Notes: a model not told the origin generated them from the sequence alone. A stretch of 64,000 nucleotides of DNA from Pseudomonadota bacterium (GCA_023458055.1 JAEXAW010000094.1:9133-73132); one strand, 5' to 3'; positions 8,117 to 16,658 are shown, numbered from the stretch's first letter. Translations and numbers: made by a program.

Positions 8117-8245
8117 CCGCTGGCTTAAATCACAAGAAGGGGGATGTTCGTCCTGATGCCCATTTTATGCGTTTGTTAACCCTCTTTCCGTTAAGAAATT
8201 TGCTGGGAAACATCGATTCTTGATGAGGTTACGGCGCTACCCGTG

Positions 8246-9217
8246 ATGGTTACAATCTTAAAAAGGATTCCGGCGGAAATACTAATCGCTGGCGGCATGT
8301 TGATCAGCCTGCTGCTGTTGTCCGTCATTTTTCACTTGCCGATTGTTTATCCGTCGCGCCAAGCTGTGGCTTTGGTCGGTGTGCATTATGTGTATCCTTT
8401 GTTCGGTGTAGCAATATTAGGATTTGTTACTGCGGTTGGCGGACAGCATGGAGTTTTTGGCCGTCTCATGCTGGCAGCCGCTTGTTACATCGTAGTATTA
8501 TTTGCACATTTCAACATCAAATTATGGATTCCCCATATAAATCCGTACCTCTATGATGATTTTTATTGGCGAATAGACAATCTGGTTAGGCCACTTGTCC
8601 AAGCTTGCTTTGCAATTCGCGGATGGTTGAGCTTCATCATTCCCTTGGACTCGATGTTTTACATGTCGGGCTTCATCATGTTATTCTATGTCAGTTTTTT
8701 ATACCATGCGATCAGAACGCCAAACGAATTCGGTAGGTTGGTAGTTGCAGTGTTGGTACTTCAGTCGCTCGGATCATTTGCCTATCTTGTTGCGCCAGGG
8801 CTAGGTCCTTTCATTTACGAACCGGGCCGCAATGTGACGTTGACTAATTTGCAAATGGAAATGTTCGAATTTTACCAACAATCCGTCGCGCATGGACCGC
8901 AATGGTTAGAGCAATACGGCGGTGCGCATTTTGTTGGCGGGGTCGCCGCTATGCCCTCTCTGCATAGTGCCGGCGCGTTTCTCTTCTTCCTTTTTGCCTG
9001 GCGCTACGCAAAACCTCTGGTGCCCATATACGGCTTCGTCCTGTTTTTTATTGTCGTCGGAGCCGTTTCGTCCCGTTGGCATTATGTGGTTGATGTTCCT
9101 GCCGGGCTAGCGCTTGCTTGGATAAGTTGCTGGATCGCGGAGCGCTGGTGTCCTACCGAAGAGGCCGTTCTCCCGCTAAGATTTCATGGTGTGCCAGCGG
9201 CTGTACCTGCTGAATGA
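8246..9217 (+). CDS. PAP2-family membrane protein (inositol-phosphorylceramide-synthase-like)
   Basis: A polytopic membrane protein of about 323 residues with at least six hydrophobic segments. The C-terminal PAP2 motifs are MPSLHSAGA (near residue 238) and SRWHYVVDVPAG (near residue 280), giving the two catalytic histidines of the phosphatase/phosphotransferase family. The layout, with catalytic motifs in the last third, resembles PAP2_3/Aur1-type transferases that move phospho-headgroups between lipids. Its base composition is visibly less GC-rich than the flanking genes. GTG at 8243 is an alternative start. The stop overlaps the start of the lipid kinase gene (ATGA), so the two probably act together on a lipid. 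Confidence 0.82.
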   Translation: MVTILKRIPAEILIAGGMLISLLLLSVIFHLPIVYPSRQAVALVGVHYVYPLFGVAILGFVTAVGGQHGVFGRLMLAAACYIVVLFAHFNIKLWIPHINPYLYDDFYWRIDNLVRPLVQACFAIRGWLSFIIPLDSMFYMSGFIMLFYVSFLYHAIRTPNEFGRLVVAVLVLQSLGSFAYLVAPGLGPFIYEPGRNVTLTNLQMEMFEFYQQSVAHGPQWLEQYGGAHFVGGVAAMPSLHSAGAFLFFLFAWRYAKPLVPIYGFVLFFIVVGAVSSRWHYVVDVPAGLALAWISCWIAERWCPTEEAVLPLRFHGVPAAVPAE

Positions 9218-10134
9218 TCTCCAAGCGGACAAAAACGCGAGACCCGATCTCGCGAGACGGCCCTGTCATCCAGATCTTTGCTAACCCAACCTCTGGCAGC
9301 TTTGATCGCGGGACGCTGGACAGCTTTCTGACGGAGCTACAGAGCCGGGGCGTCCGCACGATTATGTCGTGGAGTACACCCGGACAATATTTAGTGATTG
9401 ACGACGAAGCGACGGCGGCGTGCGCATTCGGCGGTGACGGGACCACCCGCCATGTCGCTGAAGCGGTGTCAGCCTGTGGCCGGACCGTTCCCCTCTCGGT
9501 GTTCCCGGCCGGAACAGTCAATCTCCTCGCTCGCGAAATGGTGGGGCGGACCGGCCGCGCGGATACAGCAAATCTGCCCGATGCAGGATTGAAATCGCAT
9601 TATGGGGCTAAAATTAATAGTGCACTTTTTATGGTCTGCGCCAGTGTAGGCCCTGACAGTCGGGCTGTTGCGATAGTTTCCAGCCGGTTGAAACGCGTGA
9701 TCGGCAGATCTGCCTATGCCCTGTCGTTCCTTGGACAATGGCGCCGTTGGCCGCGCGAGACGATGACGCTTTCCTGGGATGGTGGTGAGATTGTCTGCGA
9801 GGCTTTTTATGTTGCAAAAGGCAGATATTATGCGGGCCCGTGGAGCTTCGCGCCCCACGCGCGCGTCACTGATCCCCTCCTCCACGTCGTAGCGCTTTTG
9901 CGCGCGGATCGCCGCCGTTATCTGAAGTTCATGTGGGCCGTGATGATGAACAAGGTGGAAGAGGATGCGAACTTGATCCGGTTCACCTGCACCGCGCTCG
10001 ATATTAAGGCCGAAAACGCGGCCCCGGTACAGGCCGATGGTGATATCATCACCTATTTGCCAGCGACGATCAATGTCTGTCCACAACCCATGCCGTTTTT
10101 CGACATCACCGCCGCGCACGGCCGGAACATCTAG
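9214..10134 (+). CDS. Diacylglycerol/sphingosine kinase-family lipid kinase
   Basis: A 306-residue protein of the DAGK catalytic family. The phosphate-binding loop motif FGGDGTTRHVAEAV lies near residues 72-85, preceded by IFANPTSGSFDRG, and SVFPAGTVNLLARE follows, all standard blocks of YegS/DgkB/SphK-like kinases. It starts inside the stop of the PAP2 gene (ATGA at 9214), indicating translational coupling. Substrate (diacylglycerol, ceramide, long-chain base or undecaprenol) cannot be told from sequence; the coupling with a PAP2 transferase and the sphingolipid content of sphingomonads make a sphingolipid-related job plausible but unproven. Confidence 0.85.
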   Translation: MISKRTKTRDPISRDGPVIQIFANPTSGSFDRGTLDSFLTELQSRGVRTIMSWSTPGQYLVIDDEATAACAFGGDGTTRHVAEAVSACGRTVPLSVFPAGTVNLLAREMVGRTGRADTANLPDAGLKSHYGAKINSALFMVCASVGPDSRAVAIVSSRLKRVIGRSAYALSFLGQWRRWPRETMTLSWDGGEIVCEAFYVAKGRYYAGPWSFAPHARVTDPLLHVVALLRADRRRYLKFMWAVMMNKVEEDANLIRFTCTALDIKAENAAPVQADGDIITYLPATINVCPQPMPFFDITAAHGRNI

Positions 10135-10152
10135 GGTCAGGACTCTAGGCCG

Positions 10153-10803
10153 CTAACCCAACGCATCCATATTATAACTGTGCCAGGCGAAAATGGCGGC
10201 GGTCCCGCGATACGGGCGCCAGGGTTCGGCGAGTTGCCGGGTGGTTTTTTCATCCGGGCGCGCGTCGAGGCCGAGGATGCGTTTGACCGCTTCCTGCACG
10301 GCAAGGTCGCCCGCGGGCCAGATGTCGGCGCGGCCTTCGGCGAACAGCAAATAGATTTCCGCCGACCAGCGTCCGATGCCCTTGACGCGGGTGAGGAGCG
10401 CGATTGCCTCCTCGTCATCCGGCGGCAGATTGTGAAAATCAAGCTCGCCGCGCTCAACCAGTTCGGCCAGGCTGCGTGCATAGCCTTGCTTCTGGCGGGA
10501 GAGGCCGCACGCGCGTAATGTGTCAAAATCGCGCGCCAGCAATTGCTCTGCCGGGCAGCCTGCGCCGAGCGCCTCCTCCAGCCTTCGCCACACCGCAGCG
10601 GCGGCATGGACGCTCACCTGCTGCCCCACAATGGTGCGTAAAAGGGTGGTGTAACCGCGCTCCCGGATGCGTGTTTCAGGATAGCCGGCAATCGCAAGCG
10701 CGCGCGCAAAGGCGGGCTCAAGGCTCGCGAGCGCGTCCAAGTCGGCGCGAATCTGTTCTGCAGCAAGACCCATAGTGTTTCCCGCATATAGACTTGATTT
10801 CAT
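10153..10803 (-). CDS. DNA-3-methyladenine glycosylase II (HhH-GPD family)
   Basis: A base-excision-repair glycosylase removing alkylated purines, here the short AlkA-like form without the N-terminal Ada domain. It has about 216 residues. The family blocks are TTLLRTIVGQQVSVHAAAAV, the helix-hairpin-helix LLTRVKGIGRWSAEIYLLFA and the catalytic-aspartate context DIWPAGDLAVQEA. The ATG at 10803 is a guess among three in-frame starts (10830, 10803, 10773); none has a strong Shine-Dalgarno sequence. The gene is convergent with the lipid kinase and divergent from the ferredoxin gene. Confidence 0.88.
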   Translation of the reverse strand: MKSSLYAGNTMGLAAEQIRADLDALASLEPAFARALAIAGYPETRIRERGYTTLLRTIVGQQVSVHAAAAVWRRLEEALGAGCPAEQLLARDFDTLRACGLSRQKQGYARSLAELVERGELDFHNLPPDDEEAIALLTRVKGIGRWSAEIYLLFAEGRADIWPAGDLAVQEAVKRILGLDARPDEKTTRQLAEPWRPYRGTAAIFAWHSYNMDALG

Positions 10804-10884
10804 CGCCTGTCCGCGACATATCGCAGCCAAACTTTGCGTCGACTGCCCCGGGGGGATGGCGCGCTCCTAAAAGGAAATCCGATT

Positions 10885-11202
10885 ATGCCCAGACTGATCG
10901 TCGTGACGCGCGATGGAACCGAACATGAAGTTGAAGCCAAGACGGGCATGAGCGTGATGGAAAATATCCGCGACAACGGGTTTGACGAGGTGCTTGCGCT
11001 GTGCGGCGGTTGCTGTTCCTGCGCGACCTGCCACGTTCATATCGCGGATGGGTGGGATGACAAAATGGCACCGGTCAGCGAAGACGAAAATGACCTGCTT
11101 GATAGCTCAAGCCATCGCGACGCCCATTCGCGCCTGTCCTGCCAGCTGGAAATGACCGACGCGCTGGATGGCCTTAAGGTCATCATCGCGCAGGAAGACT
11201 GA
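10885..11202 (+). CDS. [2Fe-2S] ferredoxin (adrenodoxin/putidaredoxin type)
   Basis: A soluble electron carrier of 105 residues. The cluster ligands are C40, C46 and C49 in the pattern CGGCCSCATC and C86 in RLSCQLEM, the C-x5-C-x2-C...C arrangement of adrenodoxin-like ferredoxins. Two extra cysteines (C43, C44) lie inside the first loop. The ATG at 10885 follows AAAGGAAA at 10870-10876. Such ferredoxins serve cytochrome P450s, Rieske oxygenases or Fe-S assembly; no partner lies adjacent, though a Rieske-type protein is encoded 10 kb downstream. Confidence 0.92.
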   Translation: MPRLIVVTRDGTEHEVEAKTGMSVMENIRDNGFDEVLALCGGCCSCATCHVHIADGWDDKMAPVSEDENDLLDSSSHRDAHSRLSCQLEMTDALDGLKVIIAQED

Positions 11203-11220
11203 ATCCAGCCCAAAACCGGC

Positions 11221-11254
11221 GGGCCGGCATTCGCGGCCCACCAGATTATTTTTT
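11221..11254 (+). terminator. Probable rho-independent terminator after the ferredoxin gene
   Basis: GGGCCG (11221-11226) pairs with CGGCCC (11234-11239) around a 7-base loop, followed after a few bases by a T-rich run at about 11247-11254. It lies 18 bases after the ferredoxin stop and could serve the convergent lipoprotein gene too. Confidence 0.45.
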
Positions 11255-11269
11255 CGCGAAACCAGCCTC

Positions 11270-12127
11270 TTAGCGCTTGTCCAGCCGGATCAGCGTTTCC
11301 GGCCGCCTGGTCGATTGCGGCGTGACCTTCCACGTCATGCTTTTGGTCTTGCCGCTGCTGGTAGGACCGTCCTCGGTATTGTTGGTCAACACCTCGCCAT
11401 TGGTCGTCACGGTGAAGGTCCCGTCCATGACCCCGGCAGGTGCGTTTCCTTCCTTGGCGGCGTCGGCCATGGCCGCGCCCATCAAGCTTTTGCTGCGCGA
11501 TTGTTCTTCGTTGAGGCCAAAGCCGGGCGCTGCCACCGCGACGCTGCCATCCTTGCGCACGGTCAACTCCACCATCGGCACCGCCATTGCCGCATCCGGA
11601 ATGTTGGGGAAGGAGAAATTATGGTCGAGGCTGCCCGAAATCGCGTAATCGACATCGAATACACCGTGTCCCTTGTGGACGACGCTGTTCCAACCCTTCT
11701 GCTTGGTCAGCTTGGCAATGAACGCATCGACGCTCTTGGGATCATTGGGGTCAAAGCCCATCAGCATCGCGGTTTTTTCTGCGTCTTCCTTCTTTTTGTC
11801 CGCGCGCGCCTTGTCGCGCTCGGGTTTGGCCGCGTCCCATTCCTTTTTCTGCTCGGCGGTTTCCTTGGCCGTGCAGTCGCGTTCCTCGCCGTCATCGGTG
11901 GAGCAGGATGCGATAAACTCCTCATCCTCGTCGCTGCTTTTGCCCAGTTCGCCCATCATATCGTCGCCCGACATGGCGATGATTTCACCTTTATAGGCAA
12001 AGTTGAACTGGCCGTTTTTATCGACATTGAGGTTCGAGACGAACTTGCCTGGCATGAAGAAGCAAGCCGCGACGAACAGCGGCAGGAAGGCAATCGCAGC
12101 AAGTTTGACGAATGACGGACGTGACAT
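11270..12127 (-). CDS. Hypothetical lipoprotein
   Basis: A 285-residue predicted lipoprotein: positive N-terminus, hydrophobic segment and lipobox LFVAAC, so it is probably anchored to the inner or outer membrane facing the periplasm. After the anchor comes a conserved-looking block (FVSNLNVDKNGQFNFAYKGE), a charged, lysine/glutamate-rich middle stretch likely helical (residues about 85-125), and a beta-rich C-terminal half. I recognise no enzyme motif. The start at 12127 is fixed by the signal sequence. The region upstream toward rlmB is short (37 bases), so it may share rlmB's transcript. Confidence 0.75.
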   Translation of the reverse strand: MSRPSFVKLAAIAFLPLFVAACFFMPGKFVSNLNVDKNGQFNFAYKGEIIAMSGDDMMGELGKSSDEDEEFIASCSTDDGEERDCTAKETAEQKKEWDAAKPERDKARADKKKEDAEKTAMLMGFDPNDPKSVDAFIAKLTKQKGWNSVVHKGHGVFDVDYAISGSLDHNFSFPNIPDAAMAVPMVELTVRKDGSVAVAAPGFGLNEEQSRSKSLMGAAMADAAKEGNAPAGVMDGTFTVTTNGEVLTNNTEDGPTSSGKTKSMTWKVTPQSTRRPETLIRLDKR

Positions 12128-12164
12128 AATTCCCCCCAGATGATTCGCGCTTGATACTGCCAGA

Positions 12165-12920
12165 TTATGACGCGGTTGCAACGGCATAGAGCGCAATCGC
12201 CGCCGCGTTGGACACATTGAGGCTTTCCATCGCCGCGCTGATCGGCAATTTGGCGATAATGTCGCAATGTTCGATAGTGTTGCGGCGCATACCTTCGCCT
12301 TCAGCCCCGAGCACGAGGCAAACGCGGCCCTTGCCGATGACCTCGGCCAAGGTCTGGTCCGCCTCGCCATCAAGCCCGATCCGCCAGAAGCCCGCCTCGG
12401 CGACTTCTTCCAGCGCGCGGGCAAGGTTGACCACGCGCACCCAGGGCACAATCTCGAGCGCCCCTGCTGCTGCCCGCGCAATCGTCCCCGATTCCGCCGG
12501 ACTGTGCCGGTCCTGTGTCACCACGCCGATCGCATCAAACGCGGCGGCGGAGCGCAGGATCGCGCCGATATTATGCGGATCGGTGACCTGGTCGAGGATG
12601 ACCAACGGGCGGTTGTCATCCGCATGCTGGTCAAGCAATTCGGCGAGCAACATATGTTCGAGCGGGTCAACCTCGGCGACGACGCCCTGATGCGGCGCAT
12701 CCCCCGGCACCATGCGGCCAAGGTCACCGCCATCGGCAAAATTGACCGGAATGTCGGACGGGATCTCAAGCTGCCCCGCTGCCTCGCGCGTCGCCCAGAT
12801 TTTGCGCACGCGCCGCTCCGGATTTTCGAGGGCGGCAGCGACCGCATGACGCCCCCAAAAGCGGGGCAGCGCGCCGGGATTGCTGCTTTTGTTGCGGGTG
12901 GGGCGGCGTCCTTTGGCCAT
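12165..12920 (-). CDS. rlmB: 23S rRNA (guanosine-2'-O-)-methyltransferase RlmB (TrmH/SpoU family)
   Basis: A 251-residue SpoU-family methyltransferase. It has an N-terminal substrate-binding part (FWGRHAVAAALENPERRV) and the SPOUT knot motifs NRPLVILDQVTDPHNIGAIL, LVLGAEGEGMRR and LPISAAMESLNVSNAAAIAL, the last being the motif 3 of RlmB/TrmH enzymes. RlmB 2'-O-methylates G2251 of 23S rRNA. The start at 12920 (MAKGRRPTRNK) gives the usual basic N-terminus; an upstream in-frame start at 13004 is less likely. The gene is divergent from the tRNA-Tyr gene. Confidence 0.9.
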   Translation of the reverse strand: MAKGRRPTRNKSSNPGALPRFWGRHAVAAALENPERRVRKIWATREAAGQLEIPSDIPVNFADGGDLGRMVPGDAPHQGVVAEVDPLEHMLLAELLDQHADDNRPLVILDQVTDPHNIGAILRSAAAFDAIGVVTQDRHSPAESGTIARAAAGALEIVPWVRVVNLARALEEVAEAGFWRIGLDGEADQTLAEVIGKGRVCLVLGAEGEGMRRNTIEHCDIIAKLPISAAMESLNVSNAAAIALYAVATAS

Positions 12921-13048
12921 GCGGGCGGTCTTTCGAGCTGGAATTTCAAAATTTGCGCGTCTTTTGGACGCGCTCGCCTTGACAGGCAAGCATCCTTTCG
13001 CCATTGAGCCGCCTTCGCCCGCCGCACCTTAGCGGCGTTCGGCGCCAT

Positions 13049-13134
13049 GGACAGGTGGCCGAGTGGTTAAAGGCAGCAGACTGTAAATCTGCCCGGGTTT
13101 CCGTACGCTGGTTCGAATCCAGCCCTGTCCACCA
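13049..13134 (+). tRNA. tRNA-Tyr (GTA)
   Basis: An 86-base tRNA with a long class II variable arm. The acceptor stem GGACAGG pairs with CCTGTCC, the D-loop reads GAGTGGTTAAAGG, the anticodon loop ACTGTAAATC holds the GTA anticodon for tyrosine, and the T-arm contains GGTTCGAATCC. The 3' CCA is encoded (13132-13134). The gene serves as insertion site of the adjacent integrative element: the integrase gene begins about 200 bases downstream, and a degenerate copy of the tRNA 3' end is found at 17986-18000. Confidence 0.97.
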
Positions 13135-13250
13135 CCACCCCCTTCATCACCATCCGCAAACATCCTTGGAAAGCTGCATATTTCTGGGGTTGTGATGGCC
13201 TTTGCCGTTCGCTGTCATTCGCTTGCATTCGCCCCCAGCCGCGCCCATAG

Positions 13251-13328
13251 TGTGGGGAAGGTGTGGGGAAGGATTCCCGTTCCCCACATTTTTGATTTTT
13301 GAAATCGGCCTCAAAAGTGTGGGGAAGG
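13251..13328. repeat. Cluster of TGTGGGGAA repeats upstream of the integrase (probable arm sites)
   Basis: TGTGGGGAAGG occurs as a tandem pair at 13251-13261 and 13262-13272, in inverted form (TTCCCCACA) at 13280-13288, and again at 13318-13328, immediately before the integrase ATG. The same TGTGGGG word recurs at the other end of the element (17904-17922). This pattern suits arm-type binding sites of the tyrosine recombinase; the last copy also overlaps the ribosome-binding region (GGGGAAGGAA), so binding could repress integrase expression. Confidence 0.65.
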
Positions 13329-13332
13329 AAAT

Positions 13333-14562
13333 ATGGGCAAGCTGACGGCAATCGGCGTGAAAACGGCACTGGCGACACCCGGCACCTATCAGGACGGCGA
13401 TGGCCTTTTGCTGAAAGTAAGCAAGACGGGCGCGGCAAGCTGGCTATTGCGGCTCCAGCGTGACGGCAAGCGCAAGGATATTGGGCTGGGCAGCGCCAAG
13501 CTGGTTACGCTCGCTATGGCGCGCGACAAGGCGCGGGAATTGCGGATGGCGGTGAAGGTGGAGCGGCGCGACATTCTGGCGGAACGCAGGGATGTTATCG
13601 CGGCGCAAGTGACCTTCCGGGAAGCGGCAAAGCAATATCATGCTGAAAACGCCAATGGCTGGAAAAGCGCGACCTATGCGCGGCAATGGCTGGCGGCGCT
13701 GGAAAATTATGCCTTTCCGAAACTTGGCGACAAGCCAACGGGCGCGATAGGAGCGGCGGACATCATCACGACGCTTACCCCTATCTGGCAGGAAATACCG
13801 GAAACTGCTCGCCAAGTCCGCAACCGCATTTGCGCGGTATTGGATTATGCCCATGCTAAGGGGTGGCGCTCCAGCGAAGCCCCATCCGGCAATGGCAGCT
13901 TGAAAGCAGGGCGCGGCCTTCCCCGGCAAGTGAAAGAGCGCGCGAATCGCAAGGCCATGCCCTACGTCGCAGTCCCGGCGTTCATCACGGCATTGCAGCG
14001 CAAACCATCTTATGGGCGGCTGGCACTCGAATTGCTTATCTTGACGGGCGTTCGTTCGCAGGAAGTCCGCTTGGCGAAGTGGAGCGAATTTGATTGGGAA
14101 GCTGGATTATGGACGGTGCCAGCGGACCACATGAAACGAGCCAAGGCGCACATGGTCCCGCTATCGGCGGCGGCGCTTGCGGTATTGCAGCGCGCGGCGG
14201 CTTTGCGGATGGCAGGAACGGATTTTGTCTTTCCGGGCGTCAATGGTGGCGCAATGTCCGATATGACGCTGCTAAAGGTGTTGCGGGACGCTGGAGAGCC
14301 TTACCACGTCCACGGCTTCCGTTCGGCCTTCACCGATTGGGCAGCGAATGAAGGCTATCCTAACGCGGTTGTGGAAGCCGCGCTGGCGCACAAGACGCCG
14401 GACGCGGTGCAAGCCGCCTATCGCCGCACAACCTATCTTGGGACCCCCGACAAGCCGGGGGAGCGGGTGCGCCTTATGGAAGCATGGGGACGCTATTGCG
14501 TGGCGGATAGTGCGGGCGGGAAGTTTGTGCCGTTCCCGGCACGGGCGGCATGGGATAACTGA
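13333..14562 (+). CDS. Tyrosine-type site-specific integrase (P4/DUF4102 group)
   Basis: A 409-residue phage-type integrase that inserts the element at the tRNA-Tyr 3' end. The N-terminal DUF4102-type arm-binding domain covers about residues 1-85 (DGDGLLLKVSKTGAASWLLR), a core-binding domain follows, and the catalytic domain holds R241 (LTGVRSQEV), H327-x-x-R330 (HGFRSAF), H353 (ALAHKTPD) and the nucleophile Y363 (AAYRR). All catalytic residues are present, so it may be active. ATG at 13333 follows GGGGAAGGAA. A broken paralogue lies at 18236-18590 just outside the element. Confidence 0.95.
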   Translation: MGKLTAIGVKTALATPGTYQDGDGLLLKVSKTGAASWLLRLQRDGKRKDIGLGSAKLVTLAMARDKARELRMAVKVERRDILAERRDVIAAQVTFREAAKQYHAENANGWKSATYARQWLAALENYAFPKLGDKPTGAIGAADIITTLTPIWQEIPETARQVRNRICAVLDYAHAKGWRSSEAPSGNGSLKAGRGLPRQVKERANRKAMPYVAVPAFITALQRKPSYGRLALELLILTGVRSQEVRLAKWSEFDWEAGLWTVPADHMKRAKAHMVPLSAAALAVLQRAAALRMAGTDFVFPGVNGGAMSDMTLLKVLRDAGEPYHVHGFRSAFTDWAANEGYPNAVVEAALAHKTPDAVQAAYRRTTYLGTPDKPGERVRLMEAWGRYCVADSAGGKFVPFPARAAWDN

Positions 14563-14681
14563 CAAGGCCGTTTTTTGACGGTATGAATCGGGCGGGGATA
14601 GGCAGGCCAGCCGATAAGCGCGCATCCCACGCGCTTCCCCGCTTTCACTCTGGGAGCCGCTTGGGAGGCGGATGGTCCGGC

Positions 14682-15431
14682 ATGGATGACAAAGAATTAC
14701 TTTTCGCGCTTCAGTGGATGGCTCGGGGCGAAATTGACCCGGCCAATAATGAGGAAGTGCCCCAAGCGCTGGAGATTGACCACGTCGTTGGGAAAATCGC
14801 TATGTTGGGCTACGACAACCCAGAACGAGAATTCCTAATCCTACTTGAACAGGGGGTTCTAGTTGGAATGGGGCATTGTCAATGGACGGCATATATCGAC
14901 TCGCAAAAATATGTGAGCGCCGGACATGAACTGATTAGTAGCACTCGATGGCGAGTGCTCTTAAACCGATATGATGAAAAGCATAATGCAATGGTTGATG
15001 GCACGTATGAGCCTACTATGCTGGTTCCAAGTCTATCACCTGAGAAGCTCCCCAAATTTAGATGGGAGTGGCGCGACCGTTGGTTTTCTACTCTAGCGCT
15101 CGACGATGCTGGGAATACGGAGCATTTCGAGGCTTATGACATCATTTTAAGCCTTGTTAAAGATAGAGCAATTTCTAATGGCGCACCGCAAATGCCGAGC
15201 AACGCGAAAGGTGGGCGACCTAAAGTTTATGACTGGGAAAAAGCGGTTGCGGGTGTCGTTTTCCGATGGGCCGATAGCGGCACTTGGCAACCTCGTTCAC
15301 AAGCGGACGTGCAAAGGGCGCTGGCAGATTGGTTTGCAGACAAAGGCGCAACACCATCCGATAGCTTGCTAAAAGAACGCGCGCGCTGGTTGCATAAGGA
15401 ATTCGAGAGCCGAGAACCGGAGGGTCATTGA
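14682..15431 (+). CDS. Hypothetical protein of the integrative element
   Basis: A 249-residue protein of unknown function. The sequence is soluble-looking and acidic, starting MDDKELLFALQWMARGEIDP; residues 195-235 are basic and may be a DNA-binding helical region (NAKGGRPKVYDWEKAVAGVV, then QADVQRALADWFADKG). The GGRPKxYDW context recalls helix-turn-helix segments in small proteins of mobile elements, but I recognise no family. Its coding sequence is less GC-rich than the integrase, suggesting a different origin. ATG at 14682 has GGAGG at 14664-14668. Confidence 0.65.
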   Translation: MDDKELLFALQWMARGEIDPANNEEVPQALEIDHVVGKIAMLGYDNPEREFLILLEQGVLVGMGHCQWTAYIDSQKYVSAGHELISSTRWRVLLNRYDEKHNAMVDGTYEPTMLVPSLSPEKLPKFRWEWRDRWFSTLALDDAGNTEHFEAYDIILSLVKDRAISNGAPQMPSNAKGGRPKVYDWEKAVAGVVFRWADSGTWQPRSQADVQRALADWFADKGATPSDSLLKERARWLHKEFESREPEGH

Positions 15432-15546
15432 CCCCTTTTCCACCCTATTTCTACCCCGTTTCCAGCCGACAATTGAGGCATCCGTGCTTATCCTTTGTGC
15501 ATCGCCGGAACATTCCGTTCGGGCCGACTACATAGGAAAAACGACA

Positions 15547-15750
15547 ATGAATTTTTCTGATTCTCATATTCAACCTCGGCTGGTTAGCATCCTCAAGGCC
15601 GGGGAATTGCTCGGTATCGGGCGCACGAAAACCTATGGCTTGATTGACGAACGCCTGCTGGAAACCGTCACCATCGGCACGCGGCGGCTGGTTACGCTTC
15701 GCAGCATTGACGCGCTCATCGAAGGCGCGGCGAATGGGGAGGCGGCATAA
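15547..15750 (+). CDS. AlpA/excisionase-like helix-turn-helix protein
   Basis: A 67-residue protein with the MerR-like winged HTH of the AlpA/Xis group: LVSILKAGELLGIGRTKTYG followed by LIDERLLETVTIGTRRLVTL. Such proteins regulate integrase expression or assist excision in P4-like elements. The ATG at 15547 gives the normal short length. The stop overlaps the next ATG (TAATG at 15748-15752), so it is co-translated with the downstream small gene. Role as excisionase or regulator is inferred from family and position. Confidence 0.85.
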   Translation: MNFSDSHIQPRLVSILKAGELLGIGRTKTYGLIDERLLETVTIGTRRLVTLRSIDALIEGAANGEAA

Positions 15751-16136
15751 TGGAGCAAGTGAAAACAAGTGAACCCGGAGCGGCTGGCACCGCTGCCGGG
15801 TTCGGTATCGCTGGCGTTTCAAAACTGGCGACGGGCAAGCATAAACCCTCCAGTCGGAAAGTGGCAATCTCTTTTGACGGGCCGCGCGGTCCCGATTTGG
15901 CGACAGGCAAGGAAGCAAGGGCGCTTGTCGCCTTAGTGGAAGCGGGCGCGGGGGGCGTAACCACATTGGAATTGTCGCACCATTGGGCGCTTCGCCTTGG
16001 CGCATATATTTTCAATTTACGGCATCGCCACGGCCTTGCAATCGAAACCATCCGCGAGCGGCACGATGACGAAGGCGGATGGCATGGGCGATATGTGTTG
16101 CTTTCCCCTGTCACCATCCGGGGGAGGGTAGCATGA
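15750..16136 (+). CDS. Small winged-helix-like protein of the element
   Basis: A 128-residue protein. The N-terminal 45 residues look disordered (GAAGTAAGFGIAGVSKLATG); the C-terminal 80 residues have the pattern of a winged helix: LVALVEAGAGGVTTLELSHH, WALRLGAYIFNLRHRHGLAI, then a beta wing (GGWHGRYVLLSPV). Proteins of this shape occur in many proteobacterial integrative elements, usually between the HTH gene and a replication gene. Overlaps both neighbours by 1-4 bases, so it belongs to one operon. DNA binding is inferred from the pattern only. Confidence 0.65.
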   Translation: MEQVKTSEPGAAGTAAGFGIAGVSKLATGKHKPSSRKVAISFDGPRGPDLATGKEARALVALVEAGAGGVTTLELSHHWALRLGAYIFNLRHRHGLAIETIRERHDDEGGWHGRYVLLSPVTIRGRVA

Positions 16137-16393
16137 TGCAGGCAAATAAACCCCAGGCCGATACGCTGGCGATGATTGGCGTCTTACCCAAAGGACCGAC
16201 CGGCGAAACCATCCACATTGCGGTGAAGTCGTTTAACGGCTCAAAGCCCTATCTCGACATTCGCCAATATGTGGAAGGCGACGGCGGGCCGATTGCTACA
16301 AAAAAGGGCGTCACAATGCCCGTGGAGTCGATTGTGGCGCTAGAGGCGGCATTGGCGGCATATCGCGCGGCAAATGCGCCTGACGGGGCTTAA
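16133..16393 (+). CDS. PC4/p15-like transcriptional coactivator-family protein
   Basis: An 86-residue protein with the PC4 single-stranded-DNA-binding fold signature: IHIAVKSFNGSKPYLDIRQY, then PIATKKGVTMPVESIVALEA. Family members bind ssDNA or melted DNA as dimers. Starts with ATGATG overlapping the previous stop (16134-16136). Ahead of it is the winged-helix protein; a strong terminator follows at 16433. An ssDNA-binding protein next to a putative rolling-circle Rep is functionally sensible, since rolling-circle replication exposes single strands; this link is my inference. Confidence 0.75.
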   Translation: MMQANKPQADTLAMIGVLPKGPTGETIHIAVKSFNGSKPYLDIRQYVEGDGGPIATKKGVTMPVESIVALEAALAAYRAANAPDGA

Positions 16394-16432
16394 ATCCGCT
16401 TTTTTGGCACCCAAGCAAGCAATGCCAACAAC

Positions 16433-16467
16433 GGGGAGCGCGCCGGTTAAGCCGCTCCCCAATTTTT
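16433..16467 (+). terminator. Rho-independent terminator after the element's small-gene operon
   Basis: GGGGAGCG (16433-16440) pairs perfectly with CGCTCCCC (16453-16460) around a 12-base loop, followed by AATTTTT. It lies 40 bases after the PC4-like gene and separates that operon from the Rep gene. The remaining 190 bases before the Rep start contain no recognisable gene. Confidence 0.75.
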
Positions 16468-16658
16468 CGACTGACATCGGCTTGTGCGCTGGCGTCCATA
16501 TCCGTCCACTTGAAACTGACGCAAAAAAGGTGCGGGGCAATGGAAAACTGCGGATTTTTAGGAGTGCAGCGCAAACGCTCCGATTTCGACTATCCCGTTA
16601 AAATAACGGTGAAAAACCAAAGTGGCACGGTGCTTGCTAACTATAGATAGGTTTAGGT

